A stretch of DNA of 64,000 nt from Anaerocolumna sp. MB42-C2 (GCF_030913705.1 NZ_CP133190.1:6287501-6351500); one strand, 5' to 3'; shown: positions 17,671 through 27,547, counted from the stretch's first letter. Program-made: numbers and translations. The notes: generated from the letters alone by a model not told the origin.

Positions 17671-17717
17671 GTTGGTAATTTACTATCACTATGATAGTAA
17701 ATTACCAACGCTCTTAT
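17671..17717 (+). terminator. Strong terminator of the opp operon
   Basis: An 18-bp perfect stem (17671-17688 with 17692-17709) around a three-base loop. It is followed by GCTCTTATTTTTTT. It is one of the most stable hairpins in the window. Confidence 0.92.
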
Positions 17718-17854
17718 TTTTTTGATTTTATAGAATTATCATTTTGCTGATGTACATATCTTTTTCTCTAAACCAGGTAAATATAATCAGTTTTTCTAAA
17801 TTCCTTGAATGCAGCCTATTATGCAATATTAGGATAACATAATCAGCTGGTAAT

Positions 17855-20581
17855 CTATTTCTTCCCTTTCTGTAATTCTACTACAACGATTGGCATAAAG
17901 GATAAAACTAATACAACGGACCATTGGGCGGGAGTTAAAGGTACAACTTTAAAAATCTCAGCTAAAGGTTTCATTGAAATAACAATTATCTGCAGGAAAG
18001 CACAAACTATAAAAGAGAGCAAAAGTTTTATGTTGGAAAAGAAACCAATCTTAGTTAAAGAATGTTCACTTCTCATATTAAAGGAATGAAACAGCTGAGA
18101 TAAACTTAATACGGCAAACGCCATGGTCCGGCCTATATAAGGAGTAATATTAGAAGCTATCTGAACAGTACTTCCATGGTGTAATACAGTATCCTTAATG
18201 CTTTCTGCATCATAAACCCGTATACCGATGATAAATGCTAACAGTGCTAAGGAACCGATTAAAATACCTTCGAAAACTATCTTAAATACCAGTCCATCTG
18301 CAAACATTCCTTTATCGGGAGGAATTGGTTTTTTCTTCATAATATCTTTAGCAGCCGGTTCCACACCTAATGAGATTGCGGGCAGGGAATCGGTTACCAG
18401 ATTAACCCAAAGAAGCTGTACTGCTAATAATGGTGATGGCAGGCCAAGAAGGATTGCAACAAAAATAGTCATGATCTCACCAATATTACAGGATAATAGA
18501 AAGTGTATTGCTTTTTTAATATTATCGTAAATACCTCGGCCCTCTTTAACGGCAGCTACGATTGTAGCGAAATTATCATCGGTAAGTATCATGTCGGCTG
18601 CATTTTTAGCCACATCTGTACCTGTTATTCCCATAGCGCAGCCAATATCAGCAGCCTTTAGCGCAGGCGCATCATTGACACCGTCACCGGTCATGGCAAC
18701 TACTTCACCCCTGGCCTGAAAAGCTTTCACTATCCTTACTTTATGTTCCGGAGATACCCTTGCGAATACCCTGTAACGGGGTATTTTATCAATTAAAGTA
18801 TTCTGATCCATTAGAGATAATTCCTGGCCGGTCATTGCAAGGTCATCTGATGTCATAATTCCTAATTCTTTTGCAATAGCACAAGCGGTGGATATATGGT
18901 CTCCGGTTATCATGACCGGCTTAATTCCGGCCATCTGACAGGTTAGTACGGCATTTGCTACCTCTTGTCTTGGCGGATCTATCATACCTATTAATCCCAC
19001 TAAAGTTAAGGCTGTCTCTAGATAATCGGACATTTCTTCAGTGGATTTAGAGGTGTTTTTATGTAATACAGTTTCGGTGGGAAGATCTTTATAGGCTACA
19101 GCGATTACTCTCAGTGCTCGTTCTGCCATATTTTGATTTAGTTTATTTATGGATTGTAGATGTACATTTGTCATTGGGACTTGTTTCCCGTTTTGATAAA
19201 TATGGGTGCATTTATTAACTAAAACATCAAAGGCACCTTTTGTAATACTGCGTATCGTTCCGGAGGGATAATTATGTACGGTGGTCATTAGTTTTCTTGT
19301 AGAATCGAAAGGAATTTCAAATATTCTGGGATTGGTAGAATCTAATTTAGGCTTTAGAAGATCAACATGAAAAGCCGCCATAATTAAAGCTTTTTCAGTG
19401 GGTTCTCCCGTAGCAGTAACAGTGGAATGTTTTCCTTTTCCAGTAACCTGAAGAATAGAATCGTTACACAAAGCAGCAAGTGATAACAGATAATGGCTGA
19501 ATAGTGTGTCCGGATGTTCTTTTCCATGAATGGATGCCAATTCGGTTACGGTCATTTTATTTTGTGTTAGTGTTCCTGTCTTATCTGAGCAGATTACAGT
19601 TGCACTTCCAAGCGTTTCAACTGCAGGCAGCTTTCGGATTACAGCATTTTTCTTAGCCATACGTTGGACACCCAGGGAAAGCATAATAGTTACAATTGCC
19701 GGAAGTCCTTCGGGAATCGCTGCAACAGCTAAACTAACTGAGGTCATAAACATATCGAAAATAGGGCGGTTTTTTAAAATTCCTAACAAAAAAATTATGA
19801 TACAGATCAGTAAAGCTGCAATTCCAAGTGCTTTACCCGTACTTGCCAGCCTTTTCTGAAGTGGTGTCATAGGAGTTTCATCATCCATAATAAGTCTGGC
19901 AATATGCCCAACTTCCGTATGCATTCCTGTAGCAGTAATAACAGCAATGCCCCTTCCGTAGGTGACAATTCCGGTTGCCATAACCATGTTGGTACGATCA
20001 GCTAAAAGAGTATCTTCTTTTAAAATGAGATCTGCATTTTTTTCAACGGGATGTGATTCACCTGTTAAAGAAGCTTCATCGATACGAAGATTAACAGCAG
20101 TCAAAAGTCTTGCATCAGCCGGTACAAAATATCCGGTCTCCAGAAATATAATATCTCCGGGGACTAAATCTTTGGCATCGACGGAAATGATTTCATGATC
20201 TCGCAGAGCAAGTGCAGTAGGTGCTGACATTTTCTGGAGTGCTACTAATGATTTTTCAGCCTTTGTCTCCTGTAATACCCCCAGGATTGCGTTTAAGGTA
20301 ATAATTAATAATATTATGACAGGATCAACAAAATCCAGTCTGCCGTGTAATAAAGATACAAAAAATGATATAAAAGCAGCACAGATTAAGGTAATTATCA
20401 TAAAGTCAGTAAATTGACTTAAAAATTTTATGATTATACTTTTTTTCTTTTTAGATTCAAGAATATTTAATCCATATTTTTTTTGCCTTTTTATTACCTC
20501 TTTTTTTGATAATCCATTATCATACGAACTCTCCAGTGTTTTTAAAACTTCCTCTTTGGTTATATTATGCCAGTTCATCAT
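17855..20581 (-). CDS. Calcium-type P-type ATPase (P2 group)
   Basis: About 908 residues, with cation ATPase N-terminal, E1-E2, hydrolase and C-terminal domains. The phosphorylation site is DKTGTLTQNK, the hinge is MTGDGVNDAPALK, and the dephosphorylation loop TGES is present. Ion-site residues match SERCA: PEGLPA in M4, CNIGE in M5 and LLWVNLVTDSLP in M6, so Ca2+ (or Mn2+) export is most likely. The frame opens at 20593, but that ATG has no ribosome site, while GGGGG lies just before the ATGATG at 20581/20578, so I take 20581. It follows dedA on the same strand; a terminator lies between them. Confidence 0.92.
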   Translation of the reverse strand: MMNWHNITKEEVLKTLESSYDNGLSKKEVIKRQKKYGLNILESKKKKSIIIKFLSQFTDFMIITLICAAFISFFVSLLHGRLDFVDPVIILLIITLNAILGVLQETKAEKSLVALQKMSAPTALALRDHEIISVDAKDLVPGDIIFLETGYFVPADARLLTAVNLRIDEASLTGESHPVEKNADLILKEDTLLADRTNMVMATGIVTYGRGIAVITATGMHTEVGHIARLIMDDETPMTPLQKRLASTGKALGIAALLICIIIFLLGILKNRPIFDMFMTSVSLAVAAIPEGLPAIVTIMLSLGVQRMAKKNAVIRKLPAVETLGSATVICSDKTGTLTQNKMTVTELASIHGKEHPDTLFSHYLLSLAALCNDSILQVTGKGKHSTVTATGEPTEKALIMAAFHVDLLKPKLDSTNPRIFEIPFDSTRKLMTTVHNYPSGTIRSITKGAFDVLVNKCTHIYQNGKQVPMTNVHLQSINKLNQNMAERALRVIAVAYKDLPTETVLHKNTSKSTEEMSDYLETALTLVGLIGMIDPPRQEVANAVLTCQMAGIKPVMITGDHISTACAIAKELGIMTSDDLAMTGQELSLMDQNTLIDKIPRYRVFARVSPEHKVRIVKAFQARGEVVAMTGDGVNDAPALKAADIGCAMGITGTDVAKNAADMILTDDNFATIVAAVKEGRGIYDNIKKAIHFLLSCNIGEIMTIFVAILLGLPSPLLAVQLLWVNLVTDSLPAISLGVEPAAKDIMKKKPIPPDKGMFADGLVFKIVFEGILIGSLALLAFIIGIRVYDAESIKDTVLHHGSTVQIASNITPYIGRTMAFAVLSLSQLFHSFNMRSEHSLTKIGFFSNIKLLLSFIVCAFLQIIVISMKPLAEIFKVVPLTPAQWSVVLVLSFMPIVVVELQKGKK

Positions 20582-20733
20582 AGTAACCCCCATGTAAAGT
20601 CAATTTGTTTTCCAGTATGTCTTAAATAATTATATGAGTTAGGATTAAAAACAATTCACTGTTACAGCAACTGGATATATTACATTTGAAAGTTAACATA
20701 AACCATTTACATATAATCAGTAACATTTATAAT

Positions 20734-20769
20734 GGAAAAGAAACTCCATGATACAGAAAAATGGAGTTT
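20734..20769 (-). terminator. Terminator of dedA
   Basis: AAACTCCAT (20741-20749) pairs with ATGGAGTTT (20761-20769). Read on the minus strand it is followed by CTTTTCC. The arm overlaps the dedA stop codon. Confidence 0.75.
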
Positions 20770-21364
20770 AAACATTAGATGATTTGTCTTTCCTTACATG
20801 AACAAGTACAAGCATGCCCAGAAAAACAACAAGAGGCAGAATGATATCCTTATAACGTGTATAATAACCACCAACGATATCCCAATTTTCCCGTAATAAA
20901 TATCCAAAACCAATTAATATGGCATTCCAGACGGTAATTCCAATAAGAGATGAAACCAGGTAGGTAAAAAGGTTTTGGCCGGCGGCACCTGCAATAAATG
21001 CAATATAAGTTCTGCAAATAGGAATTAATCTGCCAAAACATACAGCTAAATTTCCATATTGATTAAATTTCATTTGAGAGGTATGGATACCCTTTTCAGC
21101 CTTGGGAAATTTGGTAATTAGTTTGTTTAACAAAGCACCGCCGCCAAGTCTGCCTATGGTATAACAGAAACTGGTTCCAAGCAGACCGGCTAAAACGCTG
21201 AAAAAGAGAATGGTGAAATAATTGATATGCTGTAAGGAAGCAACCGCTCCCGAAAATGGAAGAACAATTTCGCTGGATATGGGAAAACAAGCATATTCTA
21301 TTAGGATTATTAAAAACATAGCTAACAACCCATATTCATAAATTAAATTGGTAAAATAATTCAT
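20768..21364 (-). CDS. DedA family membrane protein
   Basis: A 198-residue polytopic membrane protein of the DedA/SNARE-associated family. The reentrant-loop motif ACFPISSEIVLPFSGA (about residues 25-40) with the key acidic residue, and the FGRLIPICRTYIAFIAGA block with the conserved arginines, are seen. DedA proteins are thought to flip undecaprenyl phosphate or other lipids and to keep membrane homeostasis. Five or six helices are likely. The start has TAGGAGAATAA upstream. A 14-bp hairpin lies 36-75 bases upstream of the ATG in the leader. Confidence 0.9.
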   Translation of the reverse strand: MNYFTNLIYEYGLLAMFLIILIEYACFPISSEIVLPFSGAVASLQHINYFTILFFSVLAGLLGTSFCYTIGRLGGGALLNKLITKFPKAEKGIHTSQMKFNQYGNLAVCFGRLIPICRTYIAFIAGAAGQNLFTYLVSSLIGITVWNAILIGFGYLLRENWDIVGGYYTRYKDIILPLVVFLGMLVLVHVRKDKSSNV

Positions 21365-21399
21365 TTATTCTCCTAAAGCTGATTTATTATTACAATATA

Positions 21400-21438
21400 T
21401 TAAGACTAAAGTTGAAACATGATTAACTTTAGTCTTAA
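21400..21438. promoter_or_regulatory. 14-bp inverted repeat in the dedA leader
   Basis: TTAAGACTAAAGTT (21400-21413) and AACTTTAGTCTTAA (21425-21438) are perfect complements with an 11-base loop, located 36-74 bases upstream of dedA and before the divergent L,D-transpeptidase gene. It may be an operator or a leader hairpin; there is no T run. Confidence 0.55.
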
Positions 21439-21657
21439 CAAATCTATAAAAGAATGTTATAATTTAGAGCAATTGGGTTTTTATTATACCTTATATCATA
21501 GCCAATTTGCAGTTTAACAGTTTTGAAATAGTTTTGACATAAGAATAACACAAACATTTCTTATGTTAAAACTACTTGTCTTTAGTGACATTATTTACTA
21601 AGTTTTAGTAAATTTAATGCTCATAGATTGTAAAAAATGAAATAAGAGGAGTAAAGA

Positions 21658-23340
21658 ATGACTCGAATTATTAGCAAATGCAAATTACAAAAGATAATAA
21701 TCCTATGTATTGGCTGCCTATTCCTTAGTCTATTTATTATGAAGTTAAACACATCTGCTAAGACTGGTTCACCTTATTATATTAAGGTAAATAAACAGCA
21801 GAATTGTGTAACGGTATACGAAAAAGATAAAAACGGTAAATATACAAAACCGGTGAAAGCGATGACTTGTTCCACCGGTGTTGACACACCGCTTGGTACA
21901 TATAATACCCAATCAAAATACAGATGGAAGTTATTGATGGGTGATGTATGGGGACAATATTCTACACGTATAGTAAACGGTATTTTATTTCATTCGGTAT
22001 GGTACTATAAGATGGATGAAACCACATTATCCGCGACCCAGTATAATAAGCTTGGGATTGCCGCATCCCATGGATGTGTCCGGCTTGCGGTTACAGATGC
22101 AAAGTGGATTTATGATAATTGTCCGCTTGGAACTACAGTTGAGATTTATAACGCGAAAGATCCGGGGCCTTTGGGAAAACCGGAGACGATTAAAATTCCG
22201 GCAGGCTCAGGCTGGGATCCAACAGACCCAAGTAAAAATAATCCCTACCATAATAAAATACCTACTTTTAAAGGTGTAACGGACAAATCCATTACCTGGG
22301 GGAAGAAAACCAGTTTATTAAGCGGAGTAAAAGCTTCTTCAACAACAGGAGAGGATATTACTTCAAAGATACAAGTAACAGGAAAGATTGATATCTATAA
22401 AGCAGGAAAATATAAGGTTAAATACTCTGTTACCGATGTAATTGGGAGAACTGCCAGTGAAACAGTTACCTATACAGTAAATCAATGCAAAGAAAAGCCA
22501 AAAATTCTTGGTGTGGCCGATACAGTAATTGCTTCAGATACCACAGTTGATAAGAAATATGCCTTAACAGGAGTAACAGCATATTTATCCACTAAGAAGC
22601 TTCCAAAGTGCGACATTAATGTTAAGATTACAAAAAATACAGAAGATACTTATACAATTGATTATTCCATCAAAGCGGAAAATAAATTGACAGGTAAAGC
22701 TAAAGCTATTGTTCATGTGGATAATACACCGCCTGTAATAGAAGGCATCTACTTTAAAGAAATTACGCAGCAACAACTTAAGGCAGGTGCTGCTGAAATT
22801 AAGAAATTGGCTTTAAAAGGTATTACAGTAAAAGATAATTATTCTAAACTAAGTGCTGATAAAGTAAACATCACAGTAATGAAAAAAGATGATTATTCCT
22901 ATTTCGTAACCTATGATTTAACGGATAACGTTGGTAATATAACAAGTGAAACAGTTCAATTTACTTATTTTAAAGGTGTAAGAATTGATGGTGTTGCGAA
23001 TCATTTCAACCTCCCGGACAAAACCGTAATGTCAGAAGATTTCGTAAAACAAGGAATTACAGCTGTTAATAGTGAAAACGAAGAATGTACGGATACCATG
23101 ACAGTTACTATAAACAGCACTGATAATAAAGTTTTTGAAGTTACGTATACCGCAAAAGATAAAGATGGCTCGGAAGTAAAAATCGTTTCTTACTTTACTA
23201 TTAACGGGGAAGCGGGAACGGGTAGCGGAGTGACCGAAGACAGTGAGGGCGAGACAGAGAATAGTATGATAAAGGATCAAAAAGCCAATACAGGGAATGA
23301 TGCCGCTGCAAGCGGTGAAGAAGATCAGAGCATGGATTGA
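21658..23340 (+). CDS. Secreted L,D-transpeptidase (YkuD) with Ig-like repeats
   Basis: A 560-residue cell-wall enzyme. Residues 12-28 are a signal/anchor helix. The YkuD domain (about 40-165) carries the catalytic motif SHGCVR with His138 and Cys140 and an upstream HSVWYY. Such enzymes make 3-3 peptidoglycan cross-links or attach proteins to the wall. From about residue 200 come at least four tandem Ig-like modules (DUF5011-like: 'VKYSVTDVIGRTASETVTYTV', 'YTIDYSIKAENKL', 'FVTYDLTDNVGN', 'FEVTYTAKDKDG'), probably wall-binding spacers. The C-terminus is an acidic, Ser/Gly-rich tail. AGAGGAG precedes the start, and a terminator follows. Confidence 0.9.
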   Translation: MTRIISKCKLQKIIILCIGCLFLSLFIMKLNTSAKTGSPYYIKVNKQQNCVTVYEKDKNGKYTKPVKAMTCSTGVDTPLGTYNTQSKYRWKLLMGDVWGQYSTRIVNGILFHSVWYYKMDETTLSATQYNKLGIAASHGCVRLAVTDAKWIYDNCPLGTTVEIYNAKDPGPLGKPETIKIPAGSGWDPTDPSKNNPYHNKIPTFKGVTDKSITWGKKTSLLSGVKASSTTGEDITSKIQVTGKIDIYKAGKYKVKYSVTDVIGRTASETVTYTVNQCKEKPKILGVADTVIASDTTVDKKYALTGVTAYLSTKKLPKCDINVKITKNTEDTYTIDYSIKAENKLTGKAKAIVHVDNTPPVIEGIYFKEITQQQLKAGAAEIKKLALKGITVKDNYSKLSADKVNITVMKKDDYSYFVTYDLTDNVGNITSETVQFTYFKGVRIDGVANHFNLPDKTVMSEDFVKQGITAVNSENEECTDTMTVTINSTDNKVFEVTYTAKDKDGSEVKIVSYFTINGEAGTGSGVTEDSEGETENSMIKDQKANTGNDAAASGEEDQSMD

Positions 23341-23387
23341 TATAAAGAAAGTATAAGAATAAAGCCGTTGATATATCCGGTTTACAG

Positions 23388-23428
23388 CAGCCTCAGACTT
23401 AGTTAATATTAAGTTTGAGGCTGTTTTT
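23388..23428 (+). terminator. Terminator of the L,D-transpeptidase gene
   Basis: CAGCCTCAGACTTA (23388-23401) pairs with TAAGTTTGAGGCTG (23410-23423) with one mismatch, followed by TTTTT. Confidence 0.88.
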
Positions 23429-23529
23429 ATATGGGAAAGGTATTATTGGGTAAGTTTAGTATAAATTTTATAGCTGCTAAACCGAAATAGATATACAAGG
23501 TTGTTTTTGTCTTATTTTATGTATCGTTA

Positions 23530-24975
23530 TTATTTGCCGCCGAATTTATTAACTTGTTTTTGGGTTTCATCAATAATGTCCTGTAAACCGACTTGATACA
23601 TTTCGTCATACATCTGAGGTACAATCTTTTCCGGATCGCTGGCTCCGCAGGCAAGTTCTGTCCAGTATTTATCATAAATCGCCCTGCAATTGGCAATCTG
23701 CGTCTCTATATTGGTTTTATCTAACGCGAAGCCACAGACTACGGAGGATTTTGCCTGTTCATTCATTCCCTTTATTAAATCGTATTTGTTGGCAGGATCC
23801 GTATCCAGAGGCGACATATTAAAGAAAGTGGCCTGATAAAAAGCGGGAAGTGTCCAATTATCGGAGAGTTTTGTAACCGTACCAGAGTCACCCTCCACAT
23901 ATTCCCAGTCTTTGCCGCGAATGCCGTAAGCCATCATGTTTCTTAAATAAGTATCGGTATTTAATAACTCAAGATATTTTAAGCATTTATCCGCATATTT
24001 TGAACCGGAGGAAATGGCATTTAAGGAGCCCTGAATGGTGCCGGTATCGTAAAATGGATCACAGATAGGAGTAATTACCGTTTCTTTGCAGCCTAAAGTG
24101 CCGGCCCATATACTTTCGGCTCCGGGAAAACCCTGCGCACACAGTATATTAGTTTTCGAAGGCATGGAGGAGAGGGTGGGAGCATCCTGATTAATAATGC
24201 CGTCCTTATACCATTGATGGTATATCTTTAAGGCATTCATGGGAGTTTCCTGTTCTAATACCGGAACGACTTTAAGTGATTCATCAAACATACCAACACC
24301 TATTACATAACCCAGGCCGGAAACTAAAGTACTGTAATCCTTGTAAAACCAGTTGGAAGCACCTCTCGAATATCCGGAGCAGGTCCAGACGTTTTTACCG
24401 GTATCCTTATTGATTTTATACATCCAGTCACTTACCTCTTCAATGGTGTCAACGTTTTTATAATCAATACCATATTTATCGATAAGTGCTTTGTCCCAGC
24501 AGACATAAAAAGTTGCTGAAGAGTCCTTATAAGTGGGTACACTGTATATTTTACCGTCAACCAATACGCCGTCCCATAAGTTTTGAGGAATAAAATTATA
24601 AAGTTGTTCCGAAACCGTCTTAACTTTATCCGTTATATCCGCAAATGCTCCCATTTGGGCATATTTCTTATAATTTGTGACATCAGTCCACATCATGTCG
24701 AAATATTCTCCGCTGTTAATGACCATGTTGACTTTTTCAGAATAATCGCCTGAGGAAGCAAGCTTTAAATCTAATTTTACACCTATTTTTTCTGCAGTGT
24801 AATCATTCATGACTTTTAATGCTTCATCAAAATCTTCAGGCTGGTCTCCGCCAAGCCACCAGGTGATAGTTACCGCACCATTATCCCCTTTGCTGCCGGA
24901 ACTGCATCCGGTTGAGGATAATACCAGCACGGCAGCTGTAAGTAAGAGAATAAGACTTTTTAACACATTTTTCAT
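23530..24975 (-). CDS. Extracellular sugar-binding lipoprotein (LipO/LplA type)
   Basis: A 481-residue solute-binding protein of family 1. The lipobox is STGC with the modified Cys24, after a classical signal peptide, then a short Ser/Gly linker. The TITWWLGGDQPEDFDEALKVMN opening is typical of binding proteins that go with LplB/LplC permeases for complex oligosaccharides. It is the third gene of the minus-strand operon permease-permease-binding protein, 126 bases after the second permease. The exact sugar cannot be inferred. TAGGAGG precedes the start on the minus strand. Confidence 0.88.
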   Translation of the reverse strand: MKNVLKSLILLLTAAVLVLSSTGCSSGSKGDNGAVTITWWLGGDQPEDFDEALKVMNDYTAEKIGVKLDLKLASSGDYSEKVNMVINSGEYFDMMWTDVTNYKKYAQMGAFADITDKVKTVSEQLYNFIPQNLWDGVLVDGKIYSVPTYKDSSATFYVCWDKALIDKYGIDYKNVDTIEEVSDWMYKINKDTGKNVWTCSGYSRGASNWFYKDYSTLVSGLGYVIGVGMFDESLKVVPVLEQETPMNALKIYHQWYKDGIINQDAPTLSSMPSKTNILCAQGFPGAESIWAGTLGCKETVITPICDPFYDTGTIQGSLNAISSGSKYADKCLKYLELLNTDTYLRNMMAYGIRGKDWEYVEGDSGTVTKLSDNWTLPAFYQATFFNMSPLDTDPANKYDLIKGMNEQAKSSVVCGFALDKTNIETQIANCRAIYDKYWTELACGASDPEKIVPQMYDEMYQVGLQDIIDETQKQVNKFGGK

Positions 24976-25101
24976 AATAGCCTCCTTTTAAACTGTTTGT
25001 ACTTATTCAGTGGAATTTTTTGGAACGTCCCACGGAATAGCTTTTTTATAGGAAATACATCATATAGAGTATAATCTATATCTGTCGTTACGAAATACAC
25101 C

Positions 25102-26025
25102 TTATCCTTTTACTGCGCCGATTGTTAAGCCGGTTATGAAATACTTTTGGAAAAAGGGGTAAACGCAGGCGATAGGTAAAATAATAATGACAGCCATAGC
25201 CATACGAAAAGATTCTTTGGGAAGACTGGCAATCAGTTCGGCTTGTGAGAGCCCCATTTGGGAAGCATTTTGAGTAAGGAACTCTATATTTTTGGTGATT
25301 TTCTGCAATAAAGCCTGCAGGGAGTACAAGCGTTGATTATCAATATACAGCAGGGAACTGTACCAGTCATTCCAGTAACGAAAGCTTAAAAATAAGCCTA
25401 TGGTAGCCAATAAAGGCTTGGATATTGGTAAGGCGATCCGAAAGTATATTCGGAACTGGGAAGCTCCATCGATTTTAGCTGATTCCAGCAATGCCTCAGG
25501 GATGGTAGTTTTAAAAAAAGTCCTGCAGATTATGATGTTGTAGGAGGACACCAGCAGGGGCAGAATAAGGGCGAGAAGTGAGTCCTTTAAATGCAGCAGG
25601 TTACTGTTGATGTAGTAGGTGGATACCAGCCCGCCATTAAATATCATGGGAATAAAAATATACCAGGTTAAAAAATTTTTACCTTTAAAGCTATGTATGG
25701 ATAACACGTAACCCATGGCAGTTGTTAACAGGATTCCTGCAATTGTTCCGGTAACCGTGACAATAAAAGAAACGGAAAGTGCCCGTATCACAGAATTTAT
25801 CTGTCCCCACAGGTATTCGTAAGCATTAAGGGAAAAGGAACCGGGAAACAATTGGTAGCCATAGGTATCTATATAGGTTTCATCAGTAAAAGAGATGATT
25901 GTTACAAAATAAACAGGAACAAGACAAAGAAAAGAAAGGGCGGCAAATAAAATATGAAAAATAAGATTCCAGGCTCTGGAAATTTGATTTAAATCTTTTT
26001 TACTTTTTTGCTTAAGAGATTTCAT
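25102..26025 (-). CDS. Carbohydrate ABC permease, LplC/YtcP type
   Basis: A 307-residue permease of the MalG-like group with six helices, the first around residues 20-42. The EAA loop is ESAKIDGASQFRIYFRIALP, and the C-terminus ends in FITGLTIGAVKG, the typical 'ITGLTLGAVKG' ending of LplC proteins. It forms the membrane channel with the preceding LplB-like permease, 12 bases upstream. AGGAGGAG precedes it. No ATPase is encoded in the operon; such systems usually borrow a shared MsmX-type ATPase. Confidence 0.9.
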   Translation of the reverse strand: MKSLKQKSKKDLNQISRAWNLIFHILFAALSFLCLVPVYFVTIISFTDETYIDTYGYQLFPGSFSLNAYEYLWGQINSVIRALSVSFIVTVTGTIAGILLTTAMGYVLSIHSFKGKNFLTWYIFIPMIFNGGLVSTYYINSNLLHLKDSLLALILPLLVSSYNIIICRTFFKTTIPEALLESAKIDGASQFRIYFRIALPISKPLLATIGLFLSFRYWNDWYSSLLYIDNQRLYSLQALLQKITKNIEFLTQNASQMGLSQAELIASLPKESFRMAMAVIIILPIACVYPFFQKYFITGLTIGAVKG

Positions 26026-26037
26026 TTGTTCTCCTCC

Positions 26038-26994
26038 TTAGATCAGGGCACTTTCAGCGTCCAGTTTTGTTACAATCTTATTTGTTATCAGTACCAGACA
26101 GCAGCTTAGCACAGACTGTATAAAGCTTGCCGCCGAGGCCATACCGATATTGCCGTTTTCCCTTAAAGCTTTGTAAACATATACGTCCAGAACAATAGTC
26201 TTATCATAAAGAGAATTGGAGTCCTGTGTAATCTGATAAAACAGACCAAAGTCGGAGTAAAAAATGCTGCCGATATTCAGAATAAACATCATGATTATAA
26301 TTGTCTTTATCAGGGGCAGGGTTATAAATCTTACCTGCTGGCGTATAGAAGCGCCGTCAATAACGGCGGCTTCATAATAGGAGGGATCGATGCCTGTGAT
26401 TGCTGCGAGGTAGATAATCATTCCATAACCGGCTCCTTTCCATACATTCATAAAAACCAGAATAAAGGGCCAGTGGGTACCCTCCATATACCACTGAATT
26501 GGTTCCTTTCCAAGCTGAAGAAGTATGTGATTGATAAATCCGTCTTCATAGCTGAGGAAAGCCCAAACAAAATAGGTAACTACTACCCAGGACATGAAAT
26601 GTGGGAACAGCATTGCAGTCTGATATAATTTTTTGGCACGTTTGCTTCTTATCTGACTGATTAACAGAGCGAGAGTTACCGGTATAATGATACCCAGTAG
26701 AATAAATATCAGATTATAAACTAATGTGTTACGCACGATAATTCGCATATCCCGGGATTCCAGAAGAAATTTAAAGTTAGAAAGGCCGGCCCAGTCACTT
26801 TTAAGCAGGTTGTATAAAAAGCTTTTTTGACCATCCACAATTCGAAATTTCTTAAAGACGATGATGATGCCGAACATAGGCAGATAGGAAAATACAAAAA
26901 ACCAGATTATAGTCGGCAGTGACAGCAGGGTTAATTCCATATCATCCTTTCTTAAGTGAAATTTCTTTTTTATTTTCTTCTCCATTTTTTTCAC
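26038..26994 (-). CDS. Carbohydrate ABC permease, LplB type
   Basis: A 318-residue permease with six helices after a basic N-terminus (KKMEKKIKKKFHLRKDD). The EAA loop EAAVIDGASIRQQVRFITLP and the opening LLSLPTIIWFFVFSYLPMFG are typical of LplB. The frame begins with GTG at 26994 just three bases after GGGAGG (26998-27003), which is close spacing; the internal ATG three codons later is possible but 12 bases away. It is the first gene of the operon. A MITE-like element with a 12-bp flanking duplication lies directly upstream and may have displaced or supplied the promoter. Confidence 0.88.
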   Translation of the reverse strand: MKKMEKKIKKKFHLRKDDMELTLLSLPTIIWFFVFSYLPMFGIIIVFKKFRIVDGQKSFLYNLLKSDWAGLSNFKFLLESRDMRIIVRNTLVYNLIFILLGIIIPVTLALLISQIRSKRAKKLYQTAMLFPHFMSWVVVTYFVWAFLSYEDGFINHILLQLGKEPIQWYMEGTHWPFILVFMNVWKGAGYGMIIYLAAITGIDPSYYEAAVIDGASIRQQVRFITLPLIKTIIIMMFILNIGSIFYSDFGLFYQITQDSNSLYDKTIVLDVYVYKALRENGNIGMASAASFIQSVLSCCLVLITNKIVTKLDAESALI

Positions 26995-27005
26995 ATACCT
27001 CCCTA

Positions 27006-27321
27006 TATTATTGAAAATTTAGGATCGAGTGTCAAAAGGTTCCTCAACCTGCATTTTATGAATATCGGTGTATATATATTCGATTTTGGTCGAATTATTT
27101 CGACTTCGACCGGCCGTGGACACTGCGTATATTTTGTTAAGACTCTGGCCATAAATCAAGCCTGACGGCTTGATTTTCCCGACGGTAGAGGCTTGTAAAA
27201 AATATAGTGTTTGAGAGAAAGGCAGCTAAATTGAATATATATTTACTATAGTAAATATTACGCTGGTATTCATTCATAATACAAAATTGACCTTTTGACA
27301 CCCTAATCCTATTATTGAAAA
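27006..27321. mobile_element. MITE-like element with imperfect terminal inverted repeats and 12-bp flanking direct repeat
   Basis: The direct repeat TATTATTGAAAA occurs at 27006-27017 and 27310-27321. Just inside are AGGATCGAGTGTCAAAAGG (27021-27039) and its partner CCTTTTGACACCCTAATCC (27291-27309), which match at 16 of 19 positions. The ~290-bp interior has no transposase ORF but holds the hairpin AATCAAGCC/GGCTTGATT (27152-27173). The structure is what a non-autonomous element with a target duplication looks like. The terminal sequence also appears at 37.6 kb. Confidence 0.65.
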
Positions 27322-27355
27322 GGAGCAAACTCATTATAACTAGAATTTGCTCCTT
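27316..27355 (-). terminator. Terminator of the serine hydrolase gene
   Basis: On the minus strand AAGGAGCAAA (complement of 27346-27355) pairs with TTTGCTCCTT (complement of 27320-27329) and runs into TTTTCAATA. It lies about 190 bases beyond the gene. The gap 27356-27547 is AT-rich with nothing else seen. Confidence 0.65.
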
Positions 27356-27547
27356 CGCCATTAAAATATTATTTTGTCATTTATGTATCCAAGAATATAA
27401 AACTCATAAGATAATGATAGTTCAGATTATTCATAATGTCAATCAATATTTGAAATAATATTTCACAAAAAATAATAAATCATATATTTTATTTCAAAGC
27501 CGGACAAAAAAATTAACTATATCTCTATAACTTATGAAAAAATAACC

